Shown here in pieces: positions 1 through 9,904 of a stretch of 64,000 nt of DNA. Source of the stretch: Monodelphis domestica (taxonomy: Eukaryota > Chordata > Mammalia > Didelphimorphia > Didelphidae); contig NC_077228.1 in assembly GCF_027887165.1 (NCBI RefSeq), positions 183,669,643 through 183,733,642 on the forward strand, given 5' to 3'. A program made the position numbers and the translations under genes. Numbering within the stretch: position 1 is the stretch's first letter; every line of letters begins with the position of its first letter. A model generated the notes under the pieces. That model saw nothing but the letters and a program-made list of their open reading frames with translations. It ran no database searches and was not told the origin of the DNA.

Positions 1-420
1 TGCAATCTTTATATTTATTGTTTCTTATGGAGGCAGCTAGGTGGTACAGTGAATGGAGTACTGGATCTAGAGTCAGGAAGATCTGAATTCAAATCCAGCC
101 TCAGACACTTACTAGCTTTGTGATCCTGGTCAAACCATTTAACTGTCATTTGCCTCTCTGTTTCCTCAACTGTAAAATGGGTATAATAACAGCACCCTAC
201 CTACTCAGGTCATTGTGAGGATCAAATGAAATAATTTTTGTAAAGTGCTTAAAGCAATGCCTAGCCACATTAGGAACTTAATAAATATTTGTTTCCTGTT
301 TTCTTTATGGTCCAATAATATTCCAATGTGTTCATGTATCATATATTGTTTAACAATTCCCAATCATGCACGTCTGCTTTGTTTCTAGTTTTTTGTTAGC
401 AATGACCTTTCTACCTTTCT
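1..420 (-). mobile_element. L1 3'-end fragment, split by a SINE
   Basis: TTTCTTATGG at 21-30 and the related TTCTTTATGG at 301-310, followed by AATATTCCAATGTG and AATTCCCAATCATG, match the antisense of the marsupial L1 3' region. The SINE at 31-300 interrupts it and the flanking bases look like a degraded target-site duplication. Confidence 0.55.
31..300 (+). mobile_element. CORE-SINE, Mar1/MIR-like long type
   Basis: Head GGCAGCTAGGTGG, then the core with AAATCCAGCCTCAGACAC, then a long tail with GTAAAATGGGTATAATA, GATCAAATGAAATAAT and AATAAATATTTG. Near full length. Confidence 0.85.
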
Positions 421-499
421 ATTCCATAATCCTGCTTTTCTATATTGCAGTAATGCATTCCAGATATGATGAGTATGGAAAAGAGGGTCCTTTTGGAGG

Positions 500-640
500 T
501 AGGATGGTACAGTGGACATCCTAGATTTGAAATAAGATGTGATTTCAAATTCCCCTCCTACCATTGATTACCTCTAAACTTGGCTCTCTAAGCCTTGGTT
601 TTCTCATCTACAAAATGGGCGAGCGGGGACAGCTAGATTA
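500..640 (+). mobile_element. CORE-SINE fragment
   Basis: Degraded head AGGATGGTACAGTGG and 3' phrase TTTTCTCATCTACAAAATGGG. Old copy. Confidence 0.6.
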
Positions 641-644
641 GATA

Positions 645-800
645 ATAATAAAACGTACACTTATAGAGCACTCCAGGGATAGGAATTGGACCAATGATTT
701 CTTTGGCTTAGGGAGTTCTCGGCGAGGAATTTTTTCTAATTGTGCAACCTGGAGATAGAAAGAAGTTAAGTGAATTGCCCAGATTCACACAGCTAGTATG
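645..800 (+). mobile_element. MIR fragment
   Basis: Phrases resembling MIR: AAGTTAAGTGAATTGCCCAG and CACACAGCTAGTATGTG near the 3' end. Confidence 0.5.
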
Positions 801-1345
801 TGTACAGCAGGGTGTATGGGTGCTTGGGAGGCCTTGCACCTCTGGTATGAGGACTTGTTGAGCCCTTTTCAGGCTGCTCATCCACCTTTCATGTCCACCT
901 TTCCCCCAACCCTCAGCTATGACTCCAAGAAACTGTAACATGCTCAGTGGCTACATCCTGGGGAAAACATCTCAGCAAATAGGCTAAATCAGGCTGAAGG
1001 TGATCAATGGGCCAGAAAACCATTGCTGAATTAGAGGGATGCCTAACCCATGCTTGAGAAGAGTTTCCCTGACAGAATGGACAGATGAGACAATGTTCCA
1101 ACAGCCGAAGCAAGTGCTGGGGAGCCCTTAGAGCTCGGTCAGACATTGACGATGCATGCCAAAGTCCTCCACTGCCTCCTGAGCCGGCACCTGTCATCCT
1201 GACTTTTGTTCTGCCACTGGAGTTGGATGGCTCTGGAAGAGGGAATGAGGCTGATGACTTTGTGTAGCTCTGCTTCACTTAAATCCAATTCAGGAACAAA
1301 TCAAGACATCCCCCCGTGTGGTCATTGGTCCTCTTCAAAAACAAA
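795..1345 (+). mobile_element. Unclassified retroposon-like repeat, copy A
   Basis: This stretch matches the reverse complement of 10605-11250 over several hundred bases. Shared blocks include GAGCCCTTTTC, GCTCATCCACCT, the GCCACTGGA/GGATGGCTC area, and the end TTGGTCCTCTTCAAAAACAA. Apparently 5'-truncated relative to copy B. It is a dispersed family with an A-rich 3' end. I do not recognise its name. Confidence 0.6.
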
Positions 1346-1459
1346 GGACAAGCAGAAATGCATCACAGGAGAGATTTCAAAGCACATCTTTCTGGCTTTA
1401 AAGTCTGCTCTCTATCCACTGGAACACATTGCCTCTCTCTACACCACTTAAGTTTCATA

Positions 1460-1915
1460 AATGCTTTTCATACATATTTTATCTGATCCTCGAAACAGTC
1501 CTATGGAGGATGTTCTATAGTTAGCCTAATCCCCGTTATATGGTTTTGTATTACTGGTTATGATCTGTAACTGTGGGTCTCAGAAAGATTAAGTGATTGC
1601 TGGGGGCAGCTAGGTGGCTGGATGGATAGTGCCAGGTCTGGAAGTTGAAGGACCCAAGTTTAAATCTGGGCACAGACACTTCCTAGGGTGTGACCCTGGG
1701 CAAGTCCCTTAACCCCAATTGTTTAGCCTGTACTGCTCTTCTGCCTCAGAACTGATACTGTGGCTCCTGACCTCTCTAGTACAATACTTAGCATTAATTC
1801 TAAAATAGAAGGTAAGAGTTAAAAAAAAAAGATTAAGTGATTGTCCAAGATCTCATGCCTAGGAAGTAGGGGGTAGGATTTAAAGCCAGATTTTCTAATT
1901 CCAAAGTCATATGAC
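1460..1915 (+). mobile_element. MIR element split by a WSINE1-like insertion
   Basis: MIR phrases (ATCTGATCCTCGAAACAGTCC; AGATTAAGTGATTGTCC; GTAGGATTTAAAGCCAG) lie on both sides of the SINE at 1600-1827. The 16-base string AAAGATTAAGTGATTG is repeated at 1584-1599 and 1828-1843, the target-site duplication of that insertion. Confidence 0.75.
1600..1827 (+). mobile_element. CORE-SINE, WSINE1-like, with 16-bp target-site duplication
   Basis: Head GGGGGCAGCTAGGTGGCTGG, core CTGGGCAAGTCCCTTAACCC, tail ending AGAAGGTAAGAGTT plus an A run. Perfect 16-base direct repeats flank it, so the insertion is well defined and fairly young. Confidence 0.9.
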
Positions 1916-2820
1916 CCCCTTCCTCCTGTACCAAAGTAGGCTTGGAGTTAGGGAGCAGTTATGTGCCCCAAAGTAAACTGTACCCCAAATTCTACTATAA
2001 GAAGGAACAAGACTAGATGGCCTTGAAGGTCCTTTTAGCAGGAGATCCGATGAGGTAACATAGGTGAAAGGTCAAGAAGATGACTAGACACCCAGGGCAG
2101 GAAAGACACATCCTCTAATTGAAGTTTAAAGAATCCATCCATTAGAGATGAGATTAGCTGATTGCTCCAGGAAATCCCCCCAGAGGTGTCCCCAGCTATC
2201 TCCAACAGCAAAGTGATTTACAGATAAACAGCTTGCTGGTGAGATTTAAGGCTCCTCCAGACCTACAATGGAATCAATATAAAATAGTCCCTAGACTAGA
2301 AATGGAAGCTTTTTTTTAAATAAAATCATGTGGCTATGAAGAGTGATAGGTAAGGACAAGAGGAAACAGAAAGTGACTTGTTCTTCCCAGCTTCCAGAAG
2401 AATTGTAATGAGGCTTTTTTCTTGGCTATCTTGTGTCTTCATTATCATCTAGGAGGTGAAGGCTATATTGAATGGGCACAAATAATCAGGCCCCCATCTT
2501 GCCTGTGAAATATTGCTAGCTATGCAATCAAGGGGAAGTCAGGTAACTATTTGGAGCCTTGGTTTCTTCATCTTTCCCATGTGTAAATCTAGGATCCTAT
2601 CAATACCCATCAAGGAAACTTCTCTTACCAAGGCAGGTCTGCAATCATTATATAATTTATCAGAGAGTTGCTTGGAAGACTGAGAGTTTCTGAGACTATG
2701 TCCTGGATCACAAAGTCAGTATGTGTCTTAGACCTCTGGGGAGGCTCTCTGTTAATCCTAGGTCTGCTTCCTATTCACTATACTATGCAGCAAAAGGAAA
2801 ACTCATTAGACTCTACATCC
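1916..2820. other. Intergenic, no gene seen
   Basis: Mostly unique or highly degraded DNA. Faint MIR-like phrases around 2530-2590 (CTTGGTTTCTTCATC). No gene supported. Confidence 0.5.
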
Positions 2821-2824
2821 TCAT

Positions 2825-3045
2825 TTGTTCTTGTTATTGTGGAACAGTTGTGCCCAACTCTTGGTGACCCGATTTGGTGTTTGTCATTTCCTTCTCTGGC
2901 TCATTTTACAGATGAGGAAACCAAGGCAAATTGGGTTAGGTGACTTGCCCAAGATCACACAACTAATAAGTGTCTGAGACCAGGTTTGAACTCAGGTATT
3001 CTTGATTCCAGGCTCTGTGCTCTACCCACTGTGCCTGCCTCATAG
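2825..3045 (-). mobile_element. CORE-SINE with RTE/BovB-like tail
   Basis: Antisense phrases CCCAACTCTTGGTGACCC, TTTACAGATGAGGAAACC and AGATCACACAACTAATAAGTG, ending near the reversed head. The tail half resembles the 3' end of BovB/RTE LINEs. Confidence 0.8.
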
Positions 3046-3049
3046 CTTC

Positions 3050-3440
3050 TTATTTATTTATTTTATTTTTATTGTCATGCAAAATACACTACCATATTGG
3101 TAGTTGTTTTAAGAGCAAGCTCATACATAACTCAAATCCCCAAATAAAATCATAAATACACGGATATGAAAGACAACTCCAATAATTCTTTCTCTAAAGG
3201 CAGAGAACATTCCTTGGCATAAGTCTTTCAGGATTGTCCCAGATCACTACATTGCTGAGAGGAGCCAAATTTTCACAGATAATCATCGTCCAATATTGCG
3301 ATTATTATGTACAATGTTCTCCCGGTTCTGCTTATTTCTCTCTGCATCAGTTTCTGCAAATCTTTCCAGTTTTTTTCCCTAAAATTATCCTGCTTATTAT
3401 TTCTTATAGCCCCACATCTTCATTTAAGACCATCTAATTA
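3050..3440 (-). mobile_element. L1 3'-UTR fragment
   Basis: Antisense L1 3' sequence: ATTCTTTCTCTAAAGGCAG, GTACAATGTTCTCCCGGTT and CTCTGCATCAGTTTCTGC match the marsupial L1 3' region also seen at 54.4-55.1 kb. Confidence 0.7.
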
Positions 3441-3454
3441 AAATTATTTCTGTT

Positions 3455-3565
3455 CTTTTCTATTCAGCACTTGCTAAATGCTAATGATTGAACTAGATAT
3501 TGGGCTATAAAGATAAAAATGAAAACTACTCTTGTCTTCAAAGGCTATCTTTTTGGGGGAAATGA
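3455..3565 (-). mobile_element. L2 3'-end fragment
   Basis: CAGCACTTGCTAAATGCTAA and the CTTGTCTTCAAAGGC phrase resemble the reversed L2 3' end (catttattaagc...ccctgccctcaaggag). Confidence 0.4.
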
Positions 3566-3604
3566 TATGGACACAGAAAAAAGAATAAAAATAGATTCAC
3601 TAGC

Positions 3605-3800
3605 AGCAGCTAGATGACTCTGTGGATTGAGAGTCAGGTCTAGAGACAGGAAATTAAAATCTGATCTCAGACACTAGGAAGTGTGTGACCCTGGGCAAGT
3701 CACTTAAACCCCATTGCCTAACCCTTACTGCTCCTCTCCCTTGGAACCAATCCACAGTAATGATTCTAAGATGGAAGGTAAGGTTTAAAAAACAACAACA
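3605..3800 (+). mobile_element. CORE-SINE, WSINE1-like
   Basis: CCTGGGCAAGTCACTTAAAC, CATTGCCTAACCCTTACTGC and TCTAAGATGGAAGGTAAGG, with a CAACAAC A-rich end. It sits directly before a second SINE. Confidence 0.85.
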
Positions 3801-3805
3801 AAAGA

Positions 3806-3995
3806 TACAGGGACAACTAGGTGACTCAGTAGATAGTACACCAGGTCTGGAGTCAAAAGGAAATGGGTTCAAATATGACCTCAGATATTTCCTAGGTGTG
3901 TGACCCTAGGTAAGTCACTTAACTCTGTTTGCCTAGCCTTTGCCCTTCTGTCTTAGAGTTGTTACTAAGACAGAAAGATAGGAATAAAAAAAAAA
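3806..3995 (+). mobile_element. CORE-SINE, WSINE1-like (adjacent second copy)
   Basis: Head GGACAACTAGGTGACTCAG, core and tail AAGACAGAAAGATAGG plus A run. Inserted next to the A-rich end of the previous SINE. Confidence 0.85.
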
Positions 3996-4117
3996 TAGAT
4001 ACAAAGTAGATACAAAATAATTTAGAGGGGGTGGAGAAGAAAAGTTAATTAGAAGGATCTTTTTCAGCAATTCTATTATCATACAACCTTTTGATGATCA
4101 GCTTTCCAAGGTCATAA

Positions 4118-4508
4118 GGACTGGTAAGGGGGTTCTCTGGACATTGTGAGGCATAGCACGGTGGAAAGGACTCTAGACCAGGAGCCAGGAGATGGGCTAA
4201 TAATCCCTGATCTGCCACCTCCTAGTTCTGTGACCTTGGGCAAACCACTTCTTGCTTGGCCTGTTTCATCTCTTATAAAAAATGAAGAGATTGAGCTAGT
4301 TGACAGCCCTTTGCTTTCATATTCTTGTTGCATGGGAATTATGACTACATTAGCTATTTGGTCTAATCCATTTAATGTTCTGTGAGTTTGAATAAGGTTT
4401 TCCTGTTTTCTTAGGACCTGACTGCCATGGTTCCATAGCCACAATGGCTGAGAAACTGGAGAACTAGGAAGGTGGAGGGCAATAGTTACTAAGGTTTTTC
4501 ATCTCAGG
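4118..4508 (+). repeat. Local direct duplication, copy 1
   Basis: 391 bases that recur at 4865-5256, mostly identical (I estimate low-to-mid 90s percent). The unit contains an old MIR-like SINE (CACCTCCTAGTTCTGTGACC) and the beginning of a hAT-like element (GGTTTTTCATCTCAGG). Confidence 0.9.
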
Positions 4509-4599
4509 TCTCCTTACACTCTTTAAAAAAAAGAATGCATACCCTTTGATTCCACAATACCACTACTAGGTTTGTGGCTCCTAGAAAACCAATTAAAAA

Positions 4600-4738
4600 C
4601 CCTAACTTTCTGTCTTAAAATCAATAATGTGTATTGGTTTCAAGGCAGAAGAGTGGTAAGGGCTGGGCAATGGGAGCTAAGTGACTTCTCTAGGGTCACA
4701 CAGCTGGGAAGGGTCTGAGATCAGATTTGAACTCAAGT
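4600..4738 (-). mobile_element. CORE-SINE, WSINE1-like
   Basis: Antisense tail CTAACTTTCTGTCTTAAAAT and GGCAGAAGAGTGGTAAGGGC, then AGGGTCACACAGCTGGGAAG. Truncated, and abuts an opposite-strand SINE tail. Confidence 0.8.
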
Positions 4739-4862
4739 CATTTAACCCTATTTGCCTCAGTTTCCTCATCTAAGAAATGATAAACTACTTCAGTGTCTTT
4801 ACCAAGAAAACCCCAGACGAGATCATGAAGAGTCAAACATGACTGAAACTAGTGAATAACAA
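4739..4862 (+). mobile_element. CORE-SINE 3' half with RTE-like tail
   Basis: TTTGCCTCAGTTTCCTCATC, CCAAGAAAACCCCAGACGAG and CAAACATGACTGAAAC. 5' half missing. Confidence 0.75.
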
Positions 4863-4864
4863 TG

Positions 4865-5256
4865 AGGACTGGTGAGGGGTTTCTTGGATGGTGTGAGGCA
4901 TGGCATAGTGGAAACAACTCTAGACCAGGAGTCAGGAGACTTGGGCTATAATCCCTGATCTGCCACCTCCTAGTTCTGTGACCTTGGGCAAACCACTTCT
5001 TGCTTGACCTGTTTCATCACTTATAAAAAATGAAGAGATTGAGCTAGTTGACACCCTTTTGCTTTCATATTCTCGTTGCATGGGAATTATGACTACATTA
5101 GCTATTTGGTCTAATCCATTTAATGTTCTGTGAGTTTGAATAAGGTTTTCCTGTTTTCTTAGGGCTTGACTGCCATGGTTCCATAGCCACAATGGCTGAG
5201 AAACTGGAGAACTAGGAAGGTGGAGGGCAATAGTTATTAAGGTTTTTCATCTCAGG
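4865..5256 (+). repeat. Local direct duplication, copy 2
   Basis: Partner of 4118-4508, offset about 747 bases in the same orientation. The hAT-like sequence continues beyond this copy, but after copy 1 it is broken by L1/SINE sequence, so the duplication end lies inside the hAT element. Confidence 0.9.
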
Positions 5257-5374
5257 CCCTCTTTATACTCCTAAAGATTATTGAGAACCTCTACCCCCAA
5301 CCAATAGTTTTTTTTTTTAACGTGCATTATATCTAGGGATGTGTTAGTCAATGTTTAACAATGAGTCCTCTAAA

Positions 5375-5550
5375 AATGCATAGGACACATTTAAAATTTA
5401 ATTTGCATTATTAATATTTTCTCCACTGAAAGTCCAGGCAAACAGCCAAAAAATAAAGCAAGCCTCATTTTGTAGTGTTTGCCAGTTTTTGAGGTGTAAA
5501 TGGTCACACTAAAAATGTAGCTATTTCCAATTCAGCTGGATATGAAAAAA
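5375..5550 (+). repeat. Dispersed repeat paralogous to 27190-27360
   Basis: Shares TTTGCATTATTAATATTTTC and AGTGTAAATG-like phrases in the same order with 27190-27360. Family not recognised. Confidence 0.5.
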
Positions 5551-5569
5551 AATTAACAGTCCATCACTG

Positions 5570-5820
5570 GTTATTGTTGTTCAGCTGCTTCAATTGTGTC
5601 TTAACTCTCCTTGACTCCATTTGAAGTTTTCTTGGCAGAGATATTGAAATGGCTTGCCATTTCCTTCTCCAACTCATTTGACAGATAAGGAAACTGAGGC
5701 AACCAGAATTAAGTGACTTGCCCAGGGTCACATAGCTAGAAAGTGCCTCAGGCTGGATTTGAATACAGATCTTCTTGATTCCATGCCCAGCACTCTATCC
5801 ACTGTACTACCTAGCTGCTC
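5570..5820 (-). mobile_element. CORE-SINE with RTE/BovB-like tail
   Basis: TTGTTGTTCAGCTGCTTCA, TTGCCATTTCCTTCTCCAAC and GGAAACTGAGGCAACCAG, ending TACTACCTAGCTGCTC. Near full length. Confidence 0.85.
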
Positions 5821-5966
5821 TGCATACCCCTGGCTATTTTTATCAATATTTACCATATTAGAAGTCATAAATGTCATAGTGTTATTACAAAAAATAGTTT
5901 TGACCTCAGGACCTCTTAAAAGAGTTTTCAGAGAGGTCTCCAAACCATTCTTTGAGAACCAGTGGC

Positions 5967-6190
5967 ATAATGAACCTTGGAGTCAGGACAGACCTGAATT
6001 TGGATCTCTCCCTTCTCAGATAGTTATTAGTTCTGTAACCAGCTATAAGCAAATCAGTGAGTTCTCTGAGCTTCAGTTTCCTCATTTGTGAAAAGGGGAT
6101 AAGAATAATTTGTAGGAGGGCTGAATTGAGTCACAAATGAGATAATGTATGTAAAGTACATGGTTAACTTCATATAATTTGTAAATTGAA
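5967..6190 (+). mobile_element. CORE-SINE, Mar1/MIR-like
   Basis: TTGGAGTCAGGACAGACCTG, then CTTCAGTTTCCTCATTTGTG and AAATGAGATAATGTATGTAA. Near full length, old. Confidence 0.75.
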
Positions 6191-6224
6191 ACAATTGTGA
6201 ATATGAGCTGTTTTCTGGGTGGCC

Positions 6225-6480
6225 ATGATAAGATTTAGAGGCAATGGTTAAGAGCATAGGAAGACCTGAGTTCAAATCCAGTCTCAAACTTTTCCTAACT
6301 ATGTGATCTTGGACAAGTCACTTAACTTCTGGTTGCTTGACAAAGGGATCCTCTGGGACCTCTGGAGAAGGAAATGGCAAACCACTCTATTATCCTTGCC
6401 AAGAAAACCCCATGAATAACTATGGCTCATGGAGTCACGAAGAGTAGGATATGACTGAATGACTGAACATCAATAACAAG
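6225..6480 (+). mobile_element. CORE-SINE with RTE/BovB-like tail
   Basis: AAGACCTGAGTTCAAATCC, GGAAATGGCAAACCACTC, CCATGAATAACTATGG and ATGACTGAATGACTGAAC. The tail with a near-palindromic CCATG...CATGG parallels the BovB 3' end closely. Confidence 0.85.
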
Positions 6481-7250
6481 AATAAGATGACAAGACTTAA
6501 AATATGGGTAACCCAAAAGGCAATGGAGTTTTATGATAAACATAAATAGATTTCAATATGGAAGGATGTAAATTTAGAGCCAGGAGGGTAGTCATGGGTC
6601 ATTTGATCCAACTAAGTGTAAAAAGGAGAGGATTTGGGGGATGGATTGAATTGGGCCAGTCTGTAGGTTGACTGTGGGTTGAAGGGCTAACAGACACTCT
6701 GAGCCCTCAGTAAAATGGGAAAGTGGGTTTAATTAAATAGAATAGGTTAGAAGGGTATGGGGTTACCCTAAAGCTAATTTTTCTAACGAATACCCCAGGG
6801 AACTAATATCTCTTCACAGAGTCTTCAGAGTGGTTGTTCTCCACTAATCCTTTCCTCACTTTCTAAAACCCCAGTCCCTGTACTTGACAAGCTACAACTA
6901 AACCCCTCTTAGATGGCATTAAGGTACTGGTCTGTGTAAGCCAGATCCAGGGAAGGTCCTGGATCCCCAAAGGACCCAGACCTGGTTTCACAATCACTGC
7001 AGTCAGTTGGTCAGGATCACCAGTTTCTGCTCCAATGAAATACAGCACACAAGACAGCAAGCAGGACAGGAACAAGGCTAGGAGCAGCCACTGAGGAAAA
7101 GCAGCCACACTCTCCAGATACCTCCAGAGAGACAGCTACCCCCCTCAATTCAGTCTAACCCTTCCTTCAAAGTTCTAGAATCCTTCCTGCTGCTCTCATG
7201 CCACTCCCCTTTGCAAACTCACATACTTTCCTGCTTAACTCCACTTTTCC
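6480..7250. other. Intergenic, no gene seen
   Basis: No recognisable gene or clear repeat. Short open frames here show no family resemblance. Confidence 0.5.
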
Positions 7251-7600
7251 TTATAACATGAAGAGGAAAATGAGGACCAAGAGCGGTGTAGAGATTTGTC
7301 CAAGCTCATGTTTATAGGTAAGAAACAGAGTGAAGACTTCAATAGAAGTTCTCCAACTCAGATCTAGAGCTCATTGCGTAGTAATAGAAACTCCTTGAGA
7401 ACAGAAATTGTTTTTATTTTTTTATGTATTTCCAGAGTTTAGCACAGTGATTGCATATTAAATGGAAAGAAAATGACTTGTGTATACATAATCTCCTTAC
7501 CAGCAGGGACTATTCACATTTTTGTCTTTGTTTTTTGGTTACCTAGTAGAGTGTCTAGTATAAAGTAGGTGCCTAATATGTACTTGCTGAAACATTTGTG
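7250..7600 (+). mobile_element. MIR and L2 3'-end fragments
   Basis: MIR-like GAAGAGGAAAATGAGGACC (7260-7370), then L2 3'-end phrases AACTCCTTGAGAACAG, TTTAGCACAGTGATTGC and AAGTAGGTGCCTAATATG. Confidence 0.6.
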
Positions 7601-8325
7601 TGTGTATGTATTAGCAAGAAACAAAAGTATACAACTAAGTAGATGCCCCTCAACTGGGGAACAACCAAGTGAATTGTGGTACATGCGTACAATAGAACTG
7701 GGATATAAGAAACAATGAATATGATAATACTGAAAAGCTTGTATGAACAATTACAAAAGTGAAATCAGAAGAAATAGGAAAACAATATGAGATGATGGAA
7801 ATGGAAATAACAATACAACAATTGAAACTGAATTCTGGGAAATGATAATGGTCACATTTGTCCTTAAGGAAGTGATATGAGAAGATAGCACTTTCTGCTC
7901 CTTAGCCAAAATAGAAGACTATTGGTGTGGGATGTTGAATATAAGATTGCATTTTTTTTGATATGTTGATTAGTTTTTTTAAAAATCTCTACCTTATTCT
8001 TATGACAAAGAATGCTATCTATATCCACAGAAAGAAATGTTGGAGTTGGATGCAAATCAAAACATATTATCTTCCACATTAATTTACTTATAGTTTTATT
8101 TTGGGGTTTTGATTTTACCTATATATTCTCTTACAACAATGACCAATATGGATGTGTGTTTTGCATGATAACATATGTATAACCCAGCTCAGATTGCTTA
8201 CCATCTCTAAGAGGGGAGAGGGAAGGGAGGAAGGAGACCATTTAGATCTTATAATTTTGAAAAACATATATCAAAAGTTATTTCATGTTATTGGAAAAAT
8301 AAAATAACTTTGAATAAAAAATCCA
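7600..8325 (+). mobile_element. L1 3' end (ORF2 C-terminus and 3'UTR)
   Basis: CCCCTCAACTGGGGAACAAC and TGTGGTACATGCGTACAATA (ORF2 end), then TTTTGCATGATAACATATG, GAGGGGAGAGGGAAGGGAGG and a terminal GGAAAAATAAAATAAC. 5'-truncated and decayed. Confidence 0.8.
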
Positions 8326-8482
8326 TACCTTCTGTCTAAAACAGAAGAGTGGTAAGGGTTAGACAACTGAGGTTAAATATTTAGAGTCACACAGCTAGAA
8401 AGTGTCTGAGGTCGGATTTGAACCCAAGATCGTCCTGACTCCAGGCCTGGAGCTCTAATCACTGTACTCCTTAGCTACCCCT
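8325..8482 (-). mobile_element. CORE-SINE, WSINE1-like
   Basis: Antisense CCATACCTTCTGTCTAAAAC, GTCACACAGCTAGAAAGTG and CTGACTCCAGGCCTGGAGC, ending TTAGCTACCCC. Confidence 0.85.
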
Positions 8483-8737
8483 GTATGTTTAGAAGAAATT
8501 GTTTTACCTTTTTTTTTCACTTAAAAAAGGTTCTTATAAGAGAGAGCACTCTGAGAGAGAGAGGGATACTGTAAGAAATGTAGGTGATCACTGAAGCAAA
8601 AGATATAAATAAAATATAATTGGAAAAAATAAAAATATGTGCTAGATGAATTGAATGAGATTGTAAACTTCCTAAAAGTGGAGACCTCATCTTTTTATCC
8701 TTACATCTCAAATACACTCTTCTATCACAGGACCTCC

Positions 8738-9034
8738 ATGATGCTTTGTGGCACATGCCTTTAGTAGTACCTTAGGAGCTGAGGAGGCTCGGGTTGGTGG
8801 ATTGTGTGAGTTCAGGAATTCTAATCTACAATAAGGTTAAAGTTGATCCATTGTTTGTAGTAAGTCTGGCACCAATATGAGAGACCCATATTGGTGGAAT
8901 GGAGGTCCCCCCCCCAACCCGGGTGCCAAAGGCGAGAGAGCCAGTCCTGATCAGGTTAAGGCTTTCAAGCCATTCAGTACTGGAAAGAGTTTTATGAATG
9001 GCTGCTGCACTTCCAGCCTGGAGAGATAGTCTCC
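8738..9034 (+). pseudogene. 7SL (SRP) RNA retropseudogene
   Basis: About 300 bases follow the order of 7SL RNA. GTGGCACATGCCTTTAGTAG aligns with the 5' Alu domain, GAGCTGAGGAGGCTCGGG with the GAGGCTGAGG block, and GAGTTCAGGAATTCT with GAGTCCAGGAGTTCT. GGCACCAATATGAGAGACC matches the S-domain start GGCATCAATATGGTGACC, CCTGATCAGGTTAAG falls in the SRP54 region, and CTGCACTTCCAGCCTGG is the 3' Alu domain end. Because the S domain is present, this derives from 7SL itself rather than from an Alu or B1 SINE. It is followed by an A-rich stretch. Divergence throughout, including extra C residues in the loop near 8907-8915, argues against function. Confidence 0.8.
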
Positions 9035-9059
9035 AAAAAATTATATAAGACATTGTACA

Positions 9060-9900
9060 AGAAATATATAATCAGAAAAAGAAGGAGTAGCAATGTAGGA
9101 CAGTGAGAGTGAGATAATAGCAGATGGTCAGCCCCAATTTTTCAGTAGTACCACTCAGTGTTTAAGACCCAAAGGATGGCCTTTGAGTGCTTTGGGGAGA
9201 TCTTCCATGAAGGATTTATGGGAGGACGAGGACAAGAGTTAGGAAGAATGAGAAGACCTCAGTGGATAACACAACACTATTTTGACGAGCCCCCACATTA
9301 GTGGGATCCAGTGTTCATTGACATATTAAGTCAGTTCTGGTGATGGGTAAAGACCTCCTAGAAACAGTCAGCTTCCCTGATCCTTTCTTCAAAGCAGTGA
9401 CAAACATCTCAGACAGGCCAAATGTCTAGGGGCTGGAGCCACTCTGTTCTCTCCATATCTCTTGGAAAGAGGAAAAAAGAAAGCACTTTGTGTCAGACCC
9501 TCCCCATCCCACTCTTACAAGCAGTCTCTCTCCCCTACCCCCTACCTTCTACTTCCTGGGAAAATATTCTGTTGCCCTCTGAGAGAGTCAAGCCCTGGCC
9601 TCTGTTCTGCACTTCTTTGCTGGATTGACAGCTCTGATCAGCAAGATATAGCGATGGGGAAAACCAGTGTGCCACAACTCCATGGCTTTTTGGATGTGTT
9701 GCCATGGAGACAGGGGATAGGGAAGCCAAAGAGTAAGAGAAATGTGTACAAATGTATGTGTGTGCACACACTCCTACGTGTTTAGTAAACAGTATTTCAC
9801 CCAGCTCATATGGACAGAGTCCTTTAAATATTTACAAAGACCCTTCACTCAGGCTCTTGGGCTTGGGACCTTGGGTTCATCTTGGATTCCTCCCTCTTTA
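9060..9900. other. Intergenic, no gene seen
   Basis: Mostly unique DNA without a convincing frame. Contains a strong RFX-type X-box at 9698-9711. Confidence 0.5.
9698..9711. promoter_or_regulatory. Candidate RFX X-box
   Basis: GTTGCCATGGAGAC is close to the palindromic X-box GTTGCCATGGCAAC. Isolated motif, with no gene close by. Confidence 0.3.
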
Positions 9901-9904
9901 TCAC

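Larger units (their letters stand above)
5235..5965. mobile_element. hAT-like DNA transposon remnant, interrupted
   Basis: Left end ...TTTTTCATCTCAGGCCCTC with TTTATACTCCTAAAGATTATTGAG. Right end with TTTATCAATATTTACCATAT and CTTTGAGAACCAGTGG, the reverse of a CAGTGGTTCTCAAAG hAT terminus. Split by another repeat (about 5375-5550) and by a SINE (5570-5820). No transposase frame remains. Confidence 0.5.

Noticed and set aside
1085-1451. Short frames in repeat copy A as possible exons
   Set aside because: The same DNA recurs inverted near 10.6-11.2 kb, so it is a dispersed repeat. No splice sites or homology support exons.
4112-5192. Two near-identical minus-strand frames (110 and 86 residues) suggesting a duplicated gene
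   Set aside because: They are a shadow of the local DNA duplication containing an old SINE; no protein family.
8826-9053. 75-residue minus-strand frame
   Set aside because: Antisense of the 7SL retrocopy.
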